This document shows positions 1-7,646 of a DNA stretch of 64,000 nt, one piece after another. The stretch's first letter is position 1; each line of letters starts with the position of its first letter. Under the pieces are notes generated by a model. That model made no database searches and was not told where the DNA came from. It was given only the letters and a program-made list of their open reading frames with translations. The stretch is taken from assembly GCF_033110285.1 (NCBI RefSeq), contig NZ_CP136995.1, forward strand, positions 2,356,001 to 2,420,000. The letters are read 5' to 3'. The DNA comes from Ottowia sp. SB7-C50. GTDB lineage: Bacteria; Pseudomonadota; Gammaproteobacteria; Burkholderiales; Burkholderiaceae_C. The translations under genes and the position numbers were made by a program.

Positions 1-20
1 TCACTCATTCTTCGGGTCGG

Positions 21-125
21 GCGTTGAGCGTTGAGCGTTGAGCGTTGAGCGTTGAGCGTTGAGCGTTGAGCGTTGAGCGTTGAGCGTTGAGCGTTGAGCG
101 TTGAGCGTTGAGCGTTGGGCGTTGG
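21..125. repeat. 7-bp tandem repeat (GCGTTGA)n
   Basis: Thirteen perfect head-to-tail copies of GCGTTGA run from 21 to 111, followed by two copies with a final G (112-125). The array lies downstream of ybaB in apparently non-coding DNA. A minus-strand open frame across it would read a repeating TLNAQRS peptide, but this follows from the repeat itself and is not evidence of a gene. Confidence 0.95.
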
Positions 126-285
126 CAGAACCGGCCGCTGTGAGTGCCCTCAGGCGGCCGCGGAGCAGGCCACGCCAGCGGCCGCCCGAGCCGGGGTTCC
201 CCCGGCGACCAGCGGCGTCCCCCTTCCCGCGCGCAGCGCGGCAAAGAAGGGGGAAGCGGCGTCAGCCGCTCAGGGGGATGTGTCT

Positions 286-621
286 CTAGAACGGAAACTT
301 CATGCCCGACGGCAGCCCCGGCATGCCCGCCGGCATCAGCTTGCCCATCTTCTCGGCCGACAGTTCCTCGGCCTTGCGCACGGCGGCGTTGAAGGCGGCA
401 GCGACCAGGTCTTCGAGCATGTCCTTGTCGTCGGCCAGCAGGCTGGGGTCGATGGTGACGCGCTTGACGTCGTGCTTGGCGGTCATCAGCACCTTGACCA
501 GGCCGGCGCCGGATTCGCCTTCGACTTCCATCAGCGCGAGTTCGTCCTGCGCCTTCTTCAGGTTGTCCTGCATGGCCTGGGCCTGCTTCATCAGGCCGGC
601 GAGTTGTCCTTTGTTGAACAT
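286..621 (-). CDS. ybaB: YbaB/EbfC nucleoid-associated protein
   Basis: The 111-residue product starts [18 protein letters not shown] and has the family's N-terminal amphipathic helix. A beta-rich core follows ([12 protein letters not shown], then [15 protein letters not shown]) and then a second helix. Family members are dimeric DNA-binding proteins of the nucleoid. Length matches the family (about 105-110). The gene lies 30 bp after dnaX on the same strand, and dnaX-ybaB(-recR) is a very common bacterial operon; recR would be expected just outside the left edge. Family assignment is firm; the precise role in the cell is not settled for this family. Confidence 0.95.
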   Translation of the reverse strand: MFNKGQLAGLMKQAQAMQDNLKKAQDELALMEVEGESGAGLVKVLMTAKHDVKRVTIDPSLLADDKDMLEDLVAAAFNAAVRKAEELSAEKMGKLMPAGMPGLPSGMKFPF

Positions 622-651
622 CGGGTTTCCTTCGGGTTCAGATTCAATACA

Positions 652-2613
652 TCAAAGCGGCTTGATGCTTCCGGGCACGATTTTCGCGCCAAAGTCGCGG
701 ATCATCTCCTGCACGAACGGGTCGGCCATCAGCAGCGCTTCGGCGGCCTTCAGGCGCTGTTCGGCGGCAATCTTGTTGCGGCGCGCCGGGCTGTCGGCCA
801 CGGGGCCGATCTCGACCCGCAGGCGCACCGGGTGGCCTGCGTCGGCCAACGCAGTTTGCAGGCGTTCGCGCGCGGCAGACTGGCCGAGCGACTCGCTTTC
901 GACCTGCAAGGTCCATTGTCCGTCGCCGCGCGACGTCAACTGCGATTGCAGCGCCAGTTCGCGCACCAGCGCAGTGATGGCTTCGCGCGCCACCAGATCC
1001 TGCACCACGCCGTGCCAGAAATCGCCCTCGGCGCCAGGCACCAGGGTGGGTGGCGCGGCCATCAGCGGCCGGGGCCGCGGCTCCGGCGCATCGGCTGCCT
1101 CGCGCACCGTCACCGCTACTATATTTGTAGCATCCAACGCACTATCAGCAAGCGCTGCCGGCAGATTTTCTTCAGAATTCAAGGGTGGCGGCTGCTGATG
1201 GACAGGCAGGGGCTGCAACACCGGGCGACCGCGCGCCGGATGAGCCGTCGAGGCATCGATGTCGCGCCTGGCGAGCGTGGGCTCGTCGGCCCGGTCGGCA
1301 TCGGGCCACAGCCCCTCGTTGCCCTCGTCCCAGTCGTCGGGCGGACCCGCATCTGCTGCGCGATCTATTTGCGCCGGCGGCGCGGGCTGCGGCGCTGGCG
1401 GCGGGCTGAGGGCGGGCGTGGGCTTGGCGGGCGCCTGTACCGGCGCCGCCGCGTCGGGCTCAACCCGCTTCAGAGTTTTTTTTTCAGCCGCGGCGCTGGC
1501 CTGGGGGGACGCGCCGGCCTTGAACGGCAGCAAGCGCAACAGCACCATCGTCAGGCCGGCATATTCATCCGGCGCCAGCCCCAGTTCAGCGCGGCCATGA
1601 ATGCACAGGCTGTACAGCAGCTGCGTTTCGTCGGCGGGCATGGCGGCGGCCAGGCGCGCGATCTCTTGCGCGTCGGGGTCGGTCTCGTCCACGGCCACGT
1701 CGCCCACGGCCTGCTGCACGGCCATGCGCTGCAGCACGCTGGCCATGTCCTCCAGCGTGTTGGCGGCCGACTGGCCCGCGGCGCGCAGTTGATCGGCCAA
1801 TTCGACCACCGTGCGGCCGTCGCCCGCGGCCAGTGCATCGATGAGACGGAACACCACGCCGTGGTCCACGCTGCCCAGCATCTGGCGCACCGCGGCTTCA
1901 TCGAGCCGGCCGGAGCCGAAGGCGATGGCCTGGTCGGCCAGGCTGAGCGCGTCGCGCATGGAACCACGGGCCGCGCGCGCCAGCAGGCGCAGAGAACCAG
2001 GGTCGGCGGGCACTTTTTCGGCGGCCAGCACGCTCGCCAAGTGATCGAGCACCGTTTCAGGCGCCATGGGCCGCAGGTTGAACTGCAGGCAGCGCGACAG
2101 CACGGTGACCGGCACTTTCTGCGGGTCGGTGGTGGCCAGCACGAACTTGAGGTAGTCGGGTGGCTCTTCCAGCGTCTTCAATATGGCGTTGAAGGCGGTG
2201 TTGGTGAGCATGTGCACTTCGTCGATCATGAAGACCTTGAAGCGCCCTTGCACAGGCTTGTAGACGGCCTGCTCCAGCAGGCCCTGCACTTCGTCCACGC
2301 CGCGGTTGCTGGCGGCGTCCAGTTCGGTGTAATCGACAAAGCGCCCGGCGTCGATGTCGGTGCACGCGGCGCACACGCCGCATGGCTCGGCCGTGATGCC
2401 GCCCTGCCCGTCGGCGCCGGTGCAGTTGAGCGACTTGGCCAGGATGCGCGACACCGTCGTCTTGCCGACGCCGCGTGTGCCGGTGAACAGGTAGGCGTGG
2501 TGCAGGCGCTGCTGCGTCAACGCGTTGGTGAGCGCCTGCACAACGTGCTCCTGACCCACCATTTCGGAGAAATTCCGCGGACGGTACTTGCGGGCCAGAA
2601 CCAGATACGACAT
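652..2613 (-). CDS. dnaX: DNA polymerase III subunit gamma/tau
   Basis: This is the clamp-loader ATPase and replisome organiser. I chose the start at 2613 (MSYLVLARKYRP), the conserved beginning of DnaX, rather than the 38-residue upstream extension; this gives 653 residues. Walker A (GTRGVGKT) is near residues 45-52. The zinc-binding cysteines are C64, C78, C81 and C84. Later come the DEVHML motif and the SRC sensor (VLSRCLQF). The tau-specific C-terminal half starts with a Pro/Ala-rich linker. A run of nine A (minus strand) encodes E377-K378-K379 exactly where domain III ends, so a shorter gamma form is possible. A palindromic repeat unit is embedded in the linker at 1114-1170. The gene precedes ybaB in the same operon. 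Confidence 0.97.
   Translation of the reverse strand: MSYLVLARKYRPRNFSEMVGQEHVVQALTNALTQQRLHHAYLFTGTRGVGKTTVSRILAKSLNCTGADGQGGITAEPCGVCAACTDIDAGRFVDYTELDAASNRGVDEVQGLLEQAVYKPVQGRFKVFMIDEVHMLTNTAFNAILKTLEEPPDYLKFVLATTDPQKVPVTVLSRCLQFNLRPMAPETVLDHLASVLAAEKVPADPGSLRLLARAARGSMRDALSLADQAIAFGSGRLDEAAVRQMLGSVDHGVVFRLIDALAAGDGRTVVELADQLRAAGQSAANTLEDMASVLQRMAVQQAVGDVAVDETDPDAQEIARLAAAMPADETQLLYSLCIHGRAELGLAPDEYAGLTMVLLRLLPFKAGASPQASAAAEKKTLKRVEPDAAAPVQAPAKPTPALSPPPAPQPAPPAQIDRAADAGPPDDWDEGNEGLWPDADRADEPTLARRDIDASTAHPARGRPVLQPLPVHQQPPPLNSEENLPAALADSALDATNIVAVTVREAADAPEPRPRPLMAAPPTLVPGAEGDFWHGVVQDLVAREAITALVRELALQSQLTSRGDGQWTLQVESESLGQSAARERLQTALADAGHPVRLRVEIGPVADSPARRNKIAAEQRLKAAEALLMADPFVQEMIRDFGAKIVPGSIKPL
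1114..1170. repeat. REP-like palindromic unit inside dnaX
   Basis: The AT-rich stretch ACTATATTTGTAGCA followed by CAGCAAGCGCTG resembles the unit at 14761-14820 (ACTATATTTTCGATAGCA, then CAGCAAGCGCTG). Here it is translated in frame within the variable linker of DnaX (around SALDATNIVAV). Related fragments occur at gene borders at about 12257-12285 and 17897-17935. Confidence 0.6.
1476..1484 (-). promoter_or_regulatory. A9 slippage tract in dnaX
   Basis: The minus strand reads GCT GAA AAA AAA ACT CTG, with nine consecutive A. Loss of one A gives E-K-K-L-stop (about 380 residues) and gain of one A gives E-K-K-N-S-E-A-G-stop (about 384 residues). Both products would end right after domain III, which is the architecture of a gamma subunit. 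Thermus thermophilus dnaX is known to make gamma by transcriptional slippage on an A9 run; its use here is inference. Confidence 0.5.
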
Positions 2614-2805
2614 GGCCCGGATTCTACGGGGCGAAAGCGGCCGGGTCGGGATTAGAGGACGCACTCCGAAACCGTGCGCAAAACCGGCGAAGACTATCCC
2701 CGGCGCGCAAAACGGGCTATGCTGCACCGCAACAGAACATCCGTCGTCTTGTGCGGTGACACTGCGCGCCGTTGAGGAGCGCAGCGCAGCCGCCCACCCT
2801 GCCTC

Positions 2806-3074
2806 ATGTCGTATCTATTCGAAGCAACCGACGAAACGCGCCACCCCGCGGCCCGGCCCGACATGCGCGACCGTGCCGCCGCGCTGAGCCAGGCGCTGGC
2901 CGACTGCTGCCACCCCCCGCGCCGCGCGCCTGCAGGCCCGGCTGACAGGCCACCTGGACGCCGATCAGCTGGCCCTGCTGCGTGGCGAGGTGCTGAACCT
3001 GCTCGCCCTCAGCTTCGGCGCCGCCGAAGCCCAGCGCCGACTGCAGGACGCCGCCCCCCCACAAGCTACAATAG
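2806..3074 (+). pseudogene. Frameshifted small hypothetical gene before ffs
   Basis: The frame starting MSYLFEATDETRHPAARPDM reads to ...LADCCHPP and is then lost. From 2930 another frame continues plausibly as RLQARLTGHLDADQLALL then GEVLNLLALSFGAAEAQRRL. Removing one C from the C6 run at 2913-2918 joins the two. Removing one more C from the C7 run at 3054-3060 would end the gene at TAG 3072-3074, just before the 4.5S RNA. I do not recognise the product. Its Leu/Ala-rich helical C-terminal part looks coding. The reconstruction is inference, and the gene is probably intact in the real genome. Confidence 0.4.
3067..3072 (+). promoter_or_regulatory. Predicted -10 box of the 4.5S RNA gene
   Basis: TACAAT lies 7 bp before the first paired base of the RNA (3080). 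I see no good -35 match at the usual spacing. The placement is consistent with a start at about 3079-3080. Confidence 0.5.
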
Positions 3075-3079
3075 CCAGC

Positions 3080-3173
3080 GACGGGCCTTCCCGCATGGTG
3101 AAGGAGCCAACCGGGTCAGGTGGGGAACCAAGCAGCCCTAACTTTGGAGCCAGTGCCGGGGAAAAGGCTCGTC
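3080..3173 (+). ncRNA. ffs: 4.5S signal recognition particle RNA
   Basis: The conserved SRP domain IV is visible: GGTCAGG at 3114-3120, GGGGAA and then AAGCAGCC. The ends pair (5' GACGGGCCTTCCC with 3' GGGGAAAAGGCTCGTC), closing one long hairpin of about 94 nt. The RNA binds Ffh and targets inner-membrane proteins. It lies upstream of and divergent from dnaX, as is usual in related betaproteobacteria. Exact ends are estimated from the pairing. Confidence 0.92.
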
Positions 3174-3221
3174 ACCTTATTTGCCAAAAGTCCTTTGCTG
3201 ACAATGCCTTGGCATGGTCCT

Positions 3222-3274
3222 AACGCCAGCTTCCTGGCGTTGTAGCACTTGGCTGTAGCACCCGCAGGTGCTAC
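3222..3274. terminator. Two perfect hairpins after ffs
   Basis: AACGCCAG-CTTC-CTGGCGTT (3222-3241) and GTAGCACC-CGCA-GGTGCTAC (3255-3274) are perfect 8-bp stems with 4-nt loops. Neither has a T-run, so intrinsic termination is uncertain. They lie between ffs (plus) and the end of the cbb3 cluster (minus), where a transcription barrier would be expected. Confidence 0.35.
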
Positions 3275-3321
3275 CCGCTAACGCCAGTGCGAATTTTCAG
3301 CTTCGATAAGGCGCCACCGGC

Positions 3322-3594
3322 TCAGGATGGCGTATCGGATGAATCCTGCGGCTGAAGCTGGTTGAGTTCAAACGGCGGCACGGCCAGCAGCACCGTGAGT
3401 GCGCTGGAGATCATCATCATGAACCAGAAGATCAGGAACGTGACGGTGTAGATGGCCTGCCTGGACCAGCCGGCTGGCTTGCCGAACAGGGTCAGCATTT
3501 CGGGGTCGAGTACCGCAAAGACCATCAACTCGAGCGCGGCCGCCACCAGAAAGGCCGGCCACGCGATCCAGAACAGGCGTTGCTTGGTGATCAT
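3322..3594 (-). CDS. Small membrane protein at end of cbb3 cluster
   Basis: The 90-residue product (MITKQRLFWIAWPAFLVAAA...) has two clear membrane segments: about residues 7-28 (IAWPAFLVAAALELMVFAVL) and about 46-71 (AIYTVTFLIFWFMMMISSAL). A short hydrophilic, proline-containing tail follows. I chose the ATG at 3594 because residues upstream of it look non-coding. It follows the FixH-like gene on the same strand by 25 bp and is probably co-transcribed with it. I do not recognise the family; position suggests a role in oxidase assembly or membrane biogenesis, but nothing in the sequence proves this. Confidence 0.65.
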   Translation of the reverse strand: MITKQRLFWIAWPAFLVAAALELMVFAVLDPEMLTLFGKPAGWSRQAIYTVTFLIFWFMMMISSALTVLLAVPPFELNQLQPQDSSDTPS

Positions 3595-3619
3595 GACGAT
3601 GTAGGCACGGTGGCAGGAA

Positions 3620-3904
3620 TCATTGTCCGGTGCGCGGATCGGCCGGTGGCTGCTGCGGTGGCACCCCGCCGGTGGCAGCGTGGTTGCGCGCCTGCAGGGC
3701 CGGCACTGCGGTGGCACCCACCTCGTCGGCGGGTTGCTGTGCGGTGCGGTTGGCGCGCGGCGCGTCGGTGTAGACGGGGTCGGGGTGGCTCACCGCCAGA
3801 TACAGCGTGACAAAGCCTGCCACCACGACGACCGCCGGGCCGCCCACCACGAGCCACATGTGCGGATACCGCCACCATGGGCCAGAACGCTTGGGATCGG
3901 TCAT
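3620..3904 (-). CDS. FixH/CcoH-like membrane protein
   Basis: The 94-residue protein begins MTDPKRSGPWWRYPHMWLVV and has one membrane helix (about residues 16-38). The motif LAVSHPDPVYTD follows, resembling the N-terminal part of FixH/CcoH, which takes part in cbb3 oxidase assembly. It is shorter than typical FixH: after the helix it has only a Pro/Ala/Gln-rich tail instead of the periplasmic domain. It directly follows ccoG (20 bp gap), the usual place for fixH. The assignment rests on the N-terminal pattern and context; the function of the short form is inferred. Confidence 0.6.
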   Translation of the reverse strand: MTDPKRSGPWWRYPHMWLVVGGPAVVVVAGFVTLYLAVSHPDPVYTDAPRANRTAQQPADEVGATAVPALQARNHAATGGVPPQQPPADPRTGQ

Positions 3905-3924
3905 GACTTGAACTCCTGCGGGAT

Positions 3925-5355
3925 TCATCGCGGCACCAGGAACACGGTTTTTTCGTGCACGGTGCCGACATCGGATGCAATGGTGAGCGTGACCGGGTGC
4001 GAGCCCGGGCCGGCGGCGTTGTACGGCAGTTGCAGCTGCACAGGCACCCACAGCGAGCCGGCGGCCTCCACGTTCACCGTCGACTGCGACGTGAGCGCAA
4101 GGCCCGGCAGGCCTTCCACGCTAAGGCGATAGTCCTGCGGCTGCTCGGTCGCGTTCATGATCTGCACGCGGTACACGTTCTCGATGTTGCCGCCCTGCAC
4201 GATGCGGGCCAGCGACGCGCGGTCGCGCACCACATCCACCTTAAAGGGCGTACGCAGGTAGATGCTGGCCAGCAAGCCCATGGTGACAGCGGCCAGGATG
4301 GCGGAATACAGCAGCACGCGCGGGCGCAGGATGTGCCGGATGATCTCGGATCGGCCCCAGCGCTGCTCCAGCCCGTGCTGCGTCGTGTAACGGATCAGGC
4401 CACGCGGGTAGCCGACCTTGTCCATCACGTCATTGCACACGTCGATGCACGCGGCGCAGCTGATGCATTCGTACTGCAGGCCGTTGCGGATGTCGATGCC
4501 TGTGGGACACACCTGCACGCACAGGGTGCAGTTGACGCAGTCGCCCAGGCCCATCGCCTTGGGGTCGGCCTTGCGCGAGCGCGCGCCGCGCGGTTCGCCG
4601 CGCTGCTTGTCGTACGAGACAATGAGCGTGTCCTTGTCGAACATGGCGCTCTGGAAGCGCGCATAAGGGCACATGTACTTGCACACCTGCTCGCGCATGT
4701 AGCCGGCGTTGCCGTAGGTGGCAAAGCCATAGAAGAAGATCCAGAACGTCTGCCAGGGGCCGAGCGTCCAGGCCGCCACGTGGTGGGCCAGTTCACGAAT
4801 GGGCGTGAAATAGCCCACGAAGGTGAAGCCGGTCCAGAGCCCGACAGCGATCCACGCCAGCTGCTTGGCCGTCTTGCGCAAAAACTTGTTGCCCGACATG
4901 GGCGCGGCATCCAGCCGCATGCGGGCGGATCGGTCGCCTTCGATCTTGCGCTCGATCCACAGATAGATTTCGGTGTAGACGGTTTGCGGGCACGCGTAGC
5001 CGCACCACTGCCGGCCGGCCACCGCGGTGAACAGAAACAGCAACAGGGCTGAGATGATCAGGATGCCCGACAGGTAGATGACGTCCTGCGGGTACAGCAC
5101 CAGCCCAAAGATATAGAAGCGGCGCGCTTCCAGGTCGAACAGCATGGCCTGGCGGCCGTTCCACTGCAGCCACGGCATGCCGTAGAAGAACAGCTGCGTG
5201 GCCCACACAAAGAACCAGCGCCATTTGGCGAACAGGCCCGTGACGCTGCGGGAATAGATTTTCTTGTGTGCCTGGTACAGGGACACCATGACCTCGTCGT
5301 CGGCCACGGCAGCGGCGGACGCAACGGGTTTTTCGGGAGATGCGGGAGTGTTCAA
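3925..5355 (-). CDS. ccoG: Cytochrome oxidase accessory protein CcoG (FixG)
   Basis: The 476-residue polyferredoxin-like membrane protein belongs to copper delivery and reduction in cbb3 oxidase biogenesis. Several membrane helices fill the N-terminal half. Two cysteine clusters of 4Fe-4S type follow: NCTLCVQVCPTG, then CISCAACIDVCNDVMD. The C-terminal region (about 370-476) is a periplasmic beta-rich domain, as in other CcoG proteins. An earlier cysteine-containing motif, WCGYACPQTVYTE, is also typical. The gene lies downstream of ccoP on the same strand, separated by a 184-bp spacer with a strong hairpin. It may therefore have its own promoter; a TACAAT box lies at 5446-5451 on the minus strand. 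Confidence 0.93.
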   Translation of the reverse strand: MNTPASPEKPVASAAAVADDEVMVSLYQAHKKIYSRSVTGLFAKWRWFFVWATQLFFYGMPWLQWNGRQAMLFDLEARRFYIFGLVLYPQDVIYLSGILIISALLLFLFTAVAGRQWCGYACPQTVYTEIYLWIERKIEGDRSARMRLDAAPMSGNKFLRKTAKQLAWIAVGLWTGFTFVGYFTPIRELAHHVAAWTLGPWQTFWIFFYGFATYGNAGYMREQVCKYMCPYARFQSAMFDKDTLIVSYDKQRGEPRGARSRKADPKAMGLGDCVNCTLCVQVCPTGIDIRNGLQYECISCAACIDVCNDVMDKVGYPRGLIRYTTQHGLEQRWGRSEIIRHILRPRVLLYSAILAAVTMGLLASIYLRTPFKVDVVRDRASLARIVQGGNIENVYRVQIMNATEQPQDYRLSVEGLPGLALTSQSTVNVEAAGSLWVPVQLQLPYNAAGPGSHPVTLTIASDVGTVHEKTVFLVPR

Positions 5356-5490
5356 GACGACTTCTCGGGAACGAACATCGACAAAGGACTGCGGTCTCCT
5401 CCGGACTCAGTCGCCGCGCAGTCTCGGCGCTGGCGTCCTGTCTCGATTGTATTACTTAAGCCGTTGCGCATATAACGATTCAGCGACAAA

Positions 5491-5523
5491 AAAGCCGGGC
5501 GCGCAATGCGCAGCCCGGCTTTT
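5491..5523 (-). terminator. Hairpin terminator between ccoP and ccoG
   Basis: AGCCGGGC...GCCCGGCT with an inner GCGC/GCGC stem is flanked by a T-run on either strand. In the minus direction the stem is followed by seven T. It should stop or attenuate transcription leaving ccoP and may work in both directions. Confidence 0.7.
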
Positions 5524-5539
5524 GCTCAGTGCGAAGTGG

Positions 5540-6796
5540 TCACATCAGCTTGACTTCGACGCGACGGGCCTGGGCGCCGGCGCCAGCTTCAACGTTGCCC
5601 GGCTTTTGCAGGTCGATGCTGCCTTCGTCCACGCCCAGCGCCTTGAGCTGGTCGCGCACGGCCACGGCGCGCTGCTTGGCCAGTTCTTCGTTCTGCGCGG
5701 CGCTGCCGGTCGAATCGACATAGCCGCTGACGATGGCCTTCTTGCCCGCCTTGACGCCCGCCACGATCTCGGCCAGCGCCTTGTCGGCGCCGGCCGCCAC
5801 ATCGGCCTTGCCGGTGGCAAAGAAGAACTTGACGATGCCGTTCTCCACGCTGATGGAGGCTGCGTCGGCGGCCGGCGCTGCGGCCGCGTCGGCCACGCCG
5901 CCGCCCTTGCCCCAGACGTAGGCGGTGAGGACCTTGAGCTGCTCAGGCGTGAACTTCGATTCCCACGCGGGCATGACACCGGTCTTGCCGTTGTTGATCA
6001 TGTTCACGATGTGCGCCTCGACGCCAGGGCCGTGCGTGAACACGCCCGTCGTCAGGTTGGGCGCGCCCAGTGCGGGGTTGCCCTTGCCATCGGCGCCGTG
6101 GCAGGCCGCGCAGACGGTGAACTTTTCCTTGCCCAGGTTGGCGCGCACGGAATCGTTCGGCGAACCCGACAGGCTCAGCACATAGTTGGCCACGTTGCGC
6201 ACGTCGTCCGGCGAACCGACCGCGGCAGCCATCGGCGTCATCACGCCCATGCGGCCCTTGGCGATGGTTTCGTGGATCTTGTCCGGCGTGCCGCCCCAGT
6301 TCCAATGCTTGTCGGTCAGGTTGGGGAAGCCCTTGCTACCGCGTGCGTCCGAGCCGTGGCATTGCGCGCAGTTGTTCAGGAACAGGCGGTCGCCGATGGC
6401 CATGGCCTCGGGGTCCTTGGCCAGCTGCTGCGGGTTCATGCCGGCGAAGCGCGCATACAGCGGTGCCACCTGCTCGTTGCCGCGCGCCACTTCGGCGTCG
6501 AACTGGCCGGCCTGCGACCACTTCAGCGAACCCGGATACGAACCCAGGCCGGGATAGAGGTACAGATAGGCAAATGCGAACAGGCAGGTCAGCACGAACA
6601 GGCCCACCCACCAGCGCGGCAGGGGGTTGTTCATTTCGCGCAGGTCGCCGTCCCAGACGTGGCCTGTGGTGTTGTCGGCGGCCGTCATGGCCTTGGTCTT
6701 GCCGCTGATGACCAGCAGCGCCAGGCACGCCAGGATGCTCAGGATCGTGACGCCGGCAATGAAGACCGACCAGAAGTTGCTCGTGAAGTCGCTCAT
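5540..6796 (-). CDS. ccoP: cbb3 oxidase subunit III with OmpA-like tail
   Basis: This is the dihaem cytochrome c subunit of the cbb3 oxidase. Two N-terminal membrane segments lie at about residues 9-31 and 62-81. Haem c motifs are CAQCH at 143-147 and CAACH at 229-233. At 418 residues it is about 100 longer than usual CcoP. The extra part (about 315-418: ISVENGIVKFFFATGKADV..., then VSGYVDSTG and NEELAKQRAVAVRDQLKALGV) has the pattern of an OmpA/MotB peptidoglycan-associated domain. An Ala-rich linker (about 301-314) joins the halves. No stop or frameshift separates them, so this is a true fusion in the sequence. It follows ccoQ by 44 bp. The oxidase role is firm; peptidoglycan binding is inferred. 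Confidence 0.95.
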   Translation of the reverse strand: MSDFTSNFWSVFIAGVTILSILACLALLVISGKTKAMTAADNTTGHVWDGDLREMNNPLPRWWVGLFVLTCLFAFAYLYLYPGLGSYPGSLKWSQAGQFDAEVARGNEQVAPLYARFAGMNPQQLAKDPEAMAIGDRLFLNNCAQCHGSDARGSKGFPNLTDKHWNWGGTPDKIHETIAKGRMGVMTPMAAAVGSPDDVRNVANYVLSLSGSPNDSVRANLGKEKFTVCAACHGADGKGNPALGAPNLTTGVFTHGPGVEAHIVNMINNGKTGVMPAWESKFTPEQLKVLTAYVWGKGGGVADAAAAPAADAASISVENGIVKFFFATGKADVAAGADKALAEIVAGVKAGKKAIVSGYVDSTGSAAQNEELAKQRAVAVRDQLKALGVDEGSIDLQKPGNVEAGAGAQARRVEVKLM

Positions 6797-6840
6797 TTTG
6801 GGTATTCCTTAGGCTGCAACGCGGGTTGCGCGGATTTGCA

Positions 6841-6981
6841 TCAATCCTGCTGCTTGAAGGGCAACTGCGCGGCCTCGTCGAAATCGGCCTGGTTGCGGCG
6901 TGACCACGCCCATACCACGATGCCGATGAAGACAACGAAAGCCACCACCGTCACGATGCTTCGGAGCAGGTTGATGTCCAT
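6841..6981 (-). CDS. ccoQ: cbb3 oxidase small subunit CcoQ
   Basis: The 46-residue product MDINLLRSIVTVVAFVVFIG... has one membrane helix (about residues 5-27) followed by a basic/acidic tail (WSRRNQADFDEA), the typical form of CcoQ. CcoQ stabilises the assembled cbb3 complex. It sits between ccoO and ccoP on the same strand, the canonical place. The ATG at 6981 is the only start that gives the expected size. Confidence 0.9.
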   Translation of the reverse strand: MDINLLRSIVTVVAFVVFIGIVVWAWSRRNQADFDEAAQLPFKQQD

Positions 6982-7004
6982 GAAAAACCTCGCGTTGCGT
7001 GCGT

Positions 7005-7625
7005 TTACTTGCGGTGAATGCCCAGCACCTGGAGGTAGGCGATGACGGCATCCATCTCGGTCTTGCCCTTGAGTTCCTCGGGCGCCTTGGCGATTTCTTC
7101 GTCGCTGTAGGGCACGCCCACGCGACGCAGGCCGGTCATGTGCGCGGAGATGGTCGCTGCGTTGGCGGCGTTCTTCTCCAGCCACGGATAGGCCGGCATG
7201 TTGGACTCGGGCACCACGTCACGCGGGTTGTTCAGGTGCACGCGATGCCAGTCGTCGCTGTAGCGGCCGCCCACGCGCGCCAGGTCGGGACCGGTGCGCT
7301 TGCTGCCCCACTGGAACGGGTGGTCGTAGACGAACTCGCCAGCCACCGAGTACGGGCCGTAGCGCAGCGCTTCGGCGCGGAAGGGGCGGATCATCTGCGA
7401 GTGGCAGTTGTAGCAGCCTTCTCGCTGGTAGATGTCACGACCGGCCAGCTGCAGCGCGGTGTAGGGCTTGAGGCCTTCGATCGGCTGCGTGGTGGACTTC
7501 TGGAAGAACAGCGGGACGATCTCGACGATGCCGCCCACCGCCACGGTGAGCAGGATGAGCACGATCATCAGGAAGTTGCTGGTCTCGATCTTGGCGTGAC
7601 CCGTGGTGGGATGTGCTTGAGCCAT
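7005..7625 (-). CDS. ccoO: cbb3 oxidase subunit II, monohaem cytochrome c
   Basis: The 206-residue subunit passes electrons from CcoP to the CcoN core. There is a membrane anchor at about residues 18-40 ([20 protein letters not shown]) and one haem c site (CYNCH, 71-75), followed by the conserved QMIRPFRAE. Methionine-rich segments such as [10 protein letters not shown] are typical of CcoO. It lies 21 bp after ccoN, with 23 bp to ccoQ. Confidence 0.97.
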   Translation of the reverse strand: MAQAHPTTGHAKIETSNFLMIVLILLTVAVGGIVEIVPLFFQKSTTQPIEGLKPYTALQLAGRDIYQREGCYNCHSQMIRPFRAEALRYGPYSVAGEFVYDHPFQWGSKRTGPDLARVGGRYSDDWHRVHLNNPRDVVPESNMPAYPWLEKNAANAATISAHMTGLRRVGVPYSDEEIAKAPEELKGKTEMDAVIAYLQVLGIHRK

Positions 7626-7646
7626 GTTGTTTACTCCTTACTGGCT

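Noticed and set aside
21..125. Possible CRISPR array
   Set aside because: The unit is 7 bp with no spacers, and no cas genes are present.
5..244. Minus-strand open frame with repeated TLNAQRS peptide
   Set aside because: The peptide is a direct reading of the 7-bp tandem repeat; no start signal or homologue pattern.
115..2655. Very long plus-strand open frame opposite dnaX and ybaB
   Set aside because: It lies antisense to two well-conserved genes and its peptide is the R/A/H/G-rich type produced by high-GC codon bias.
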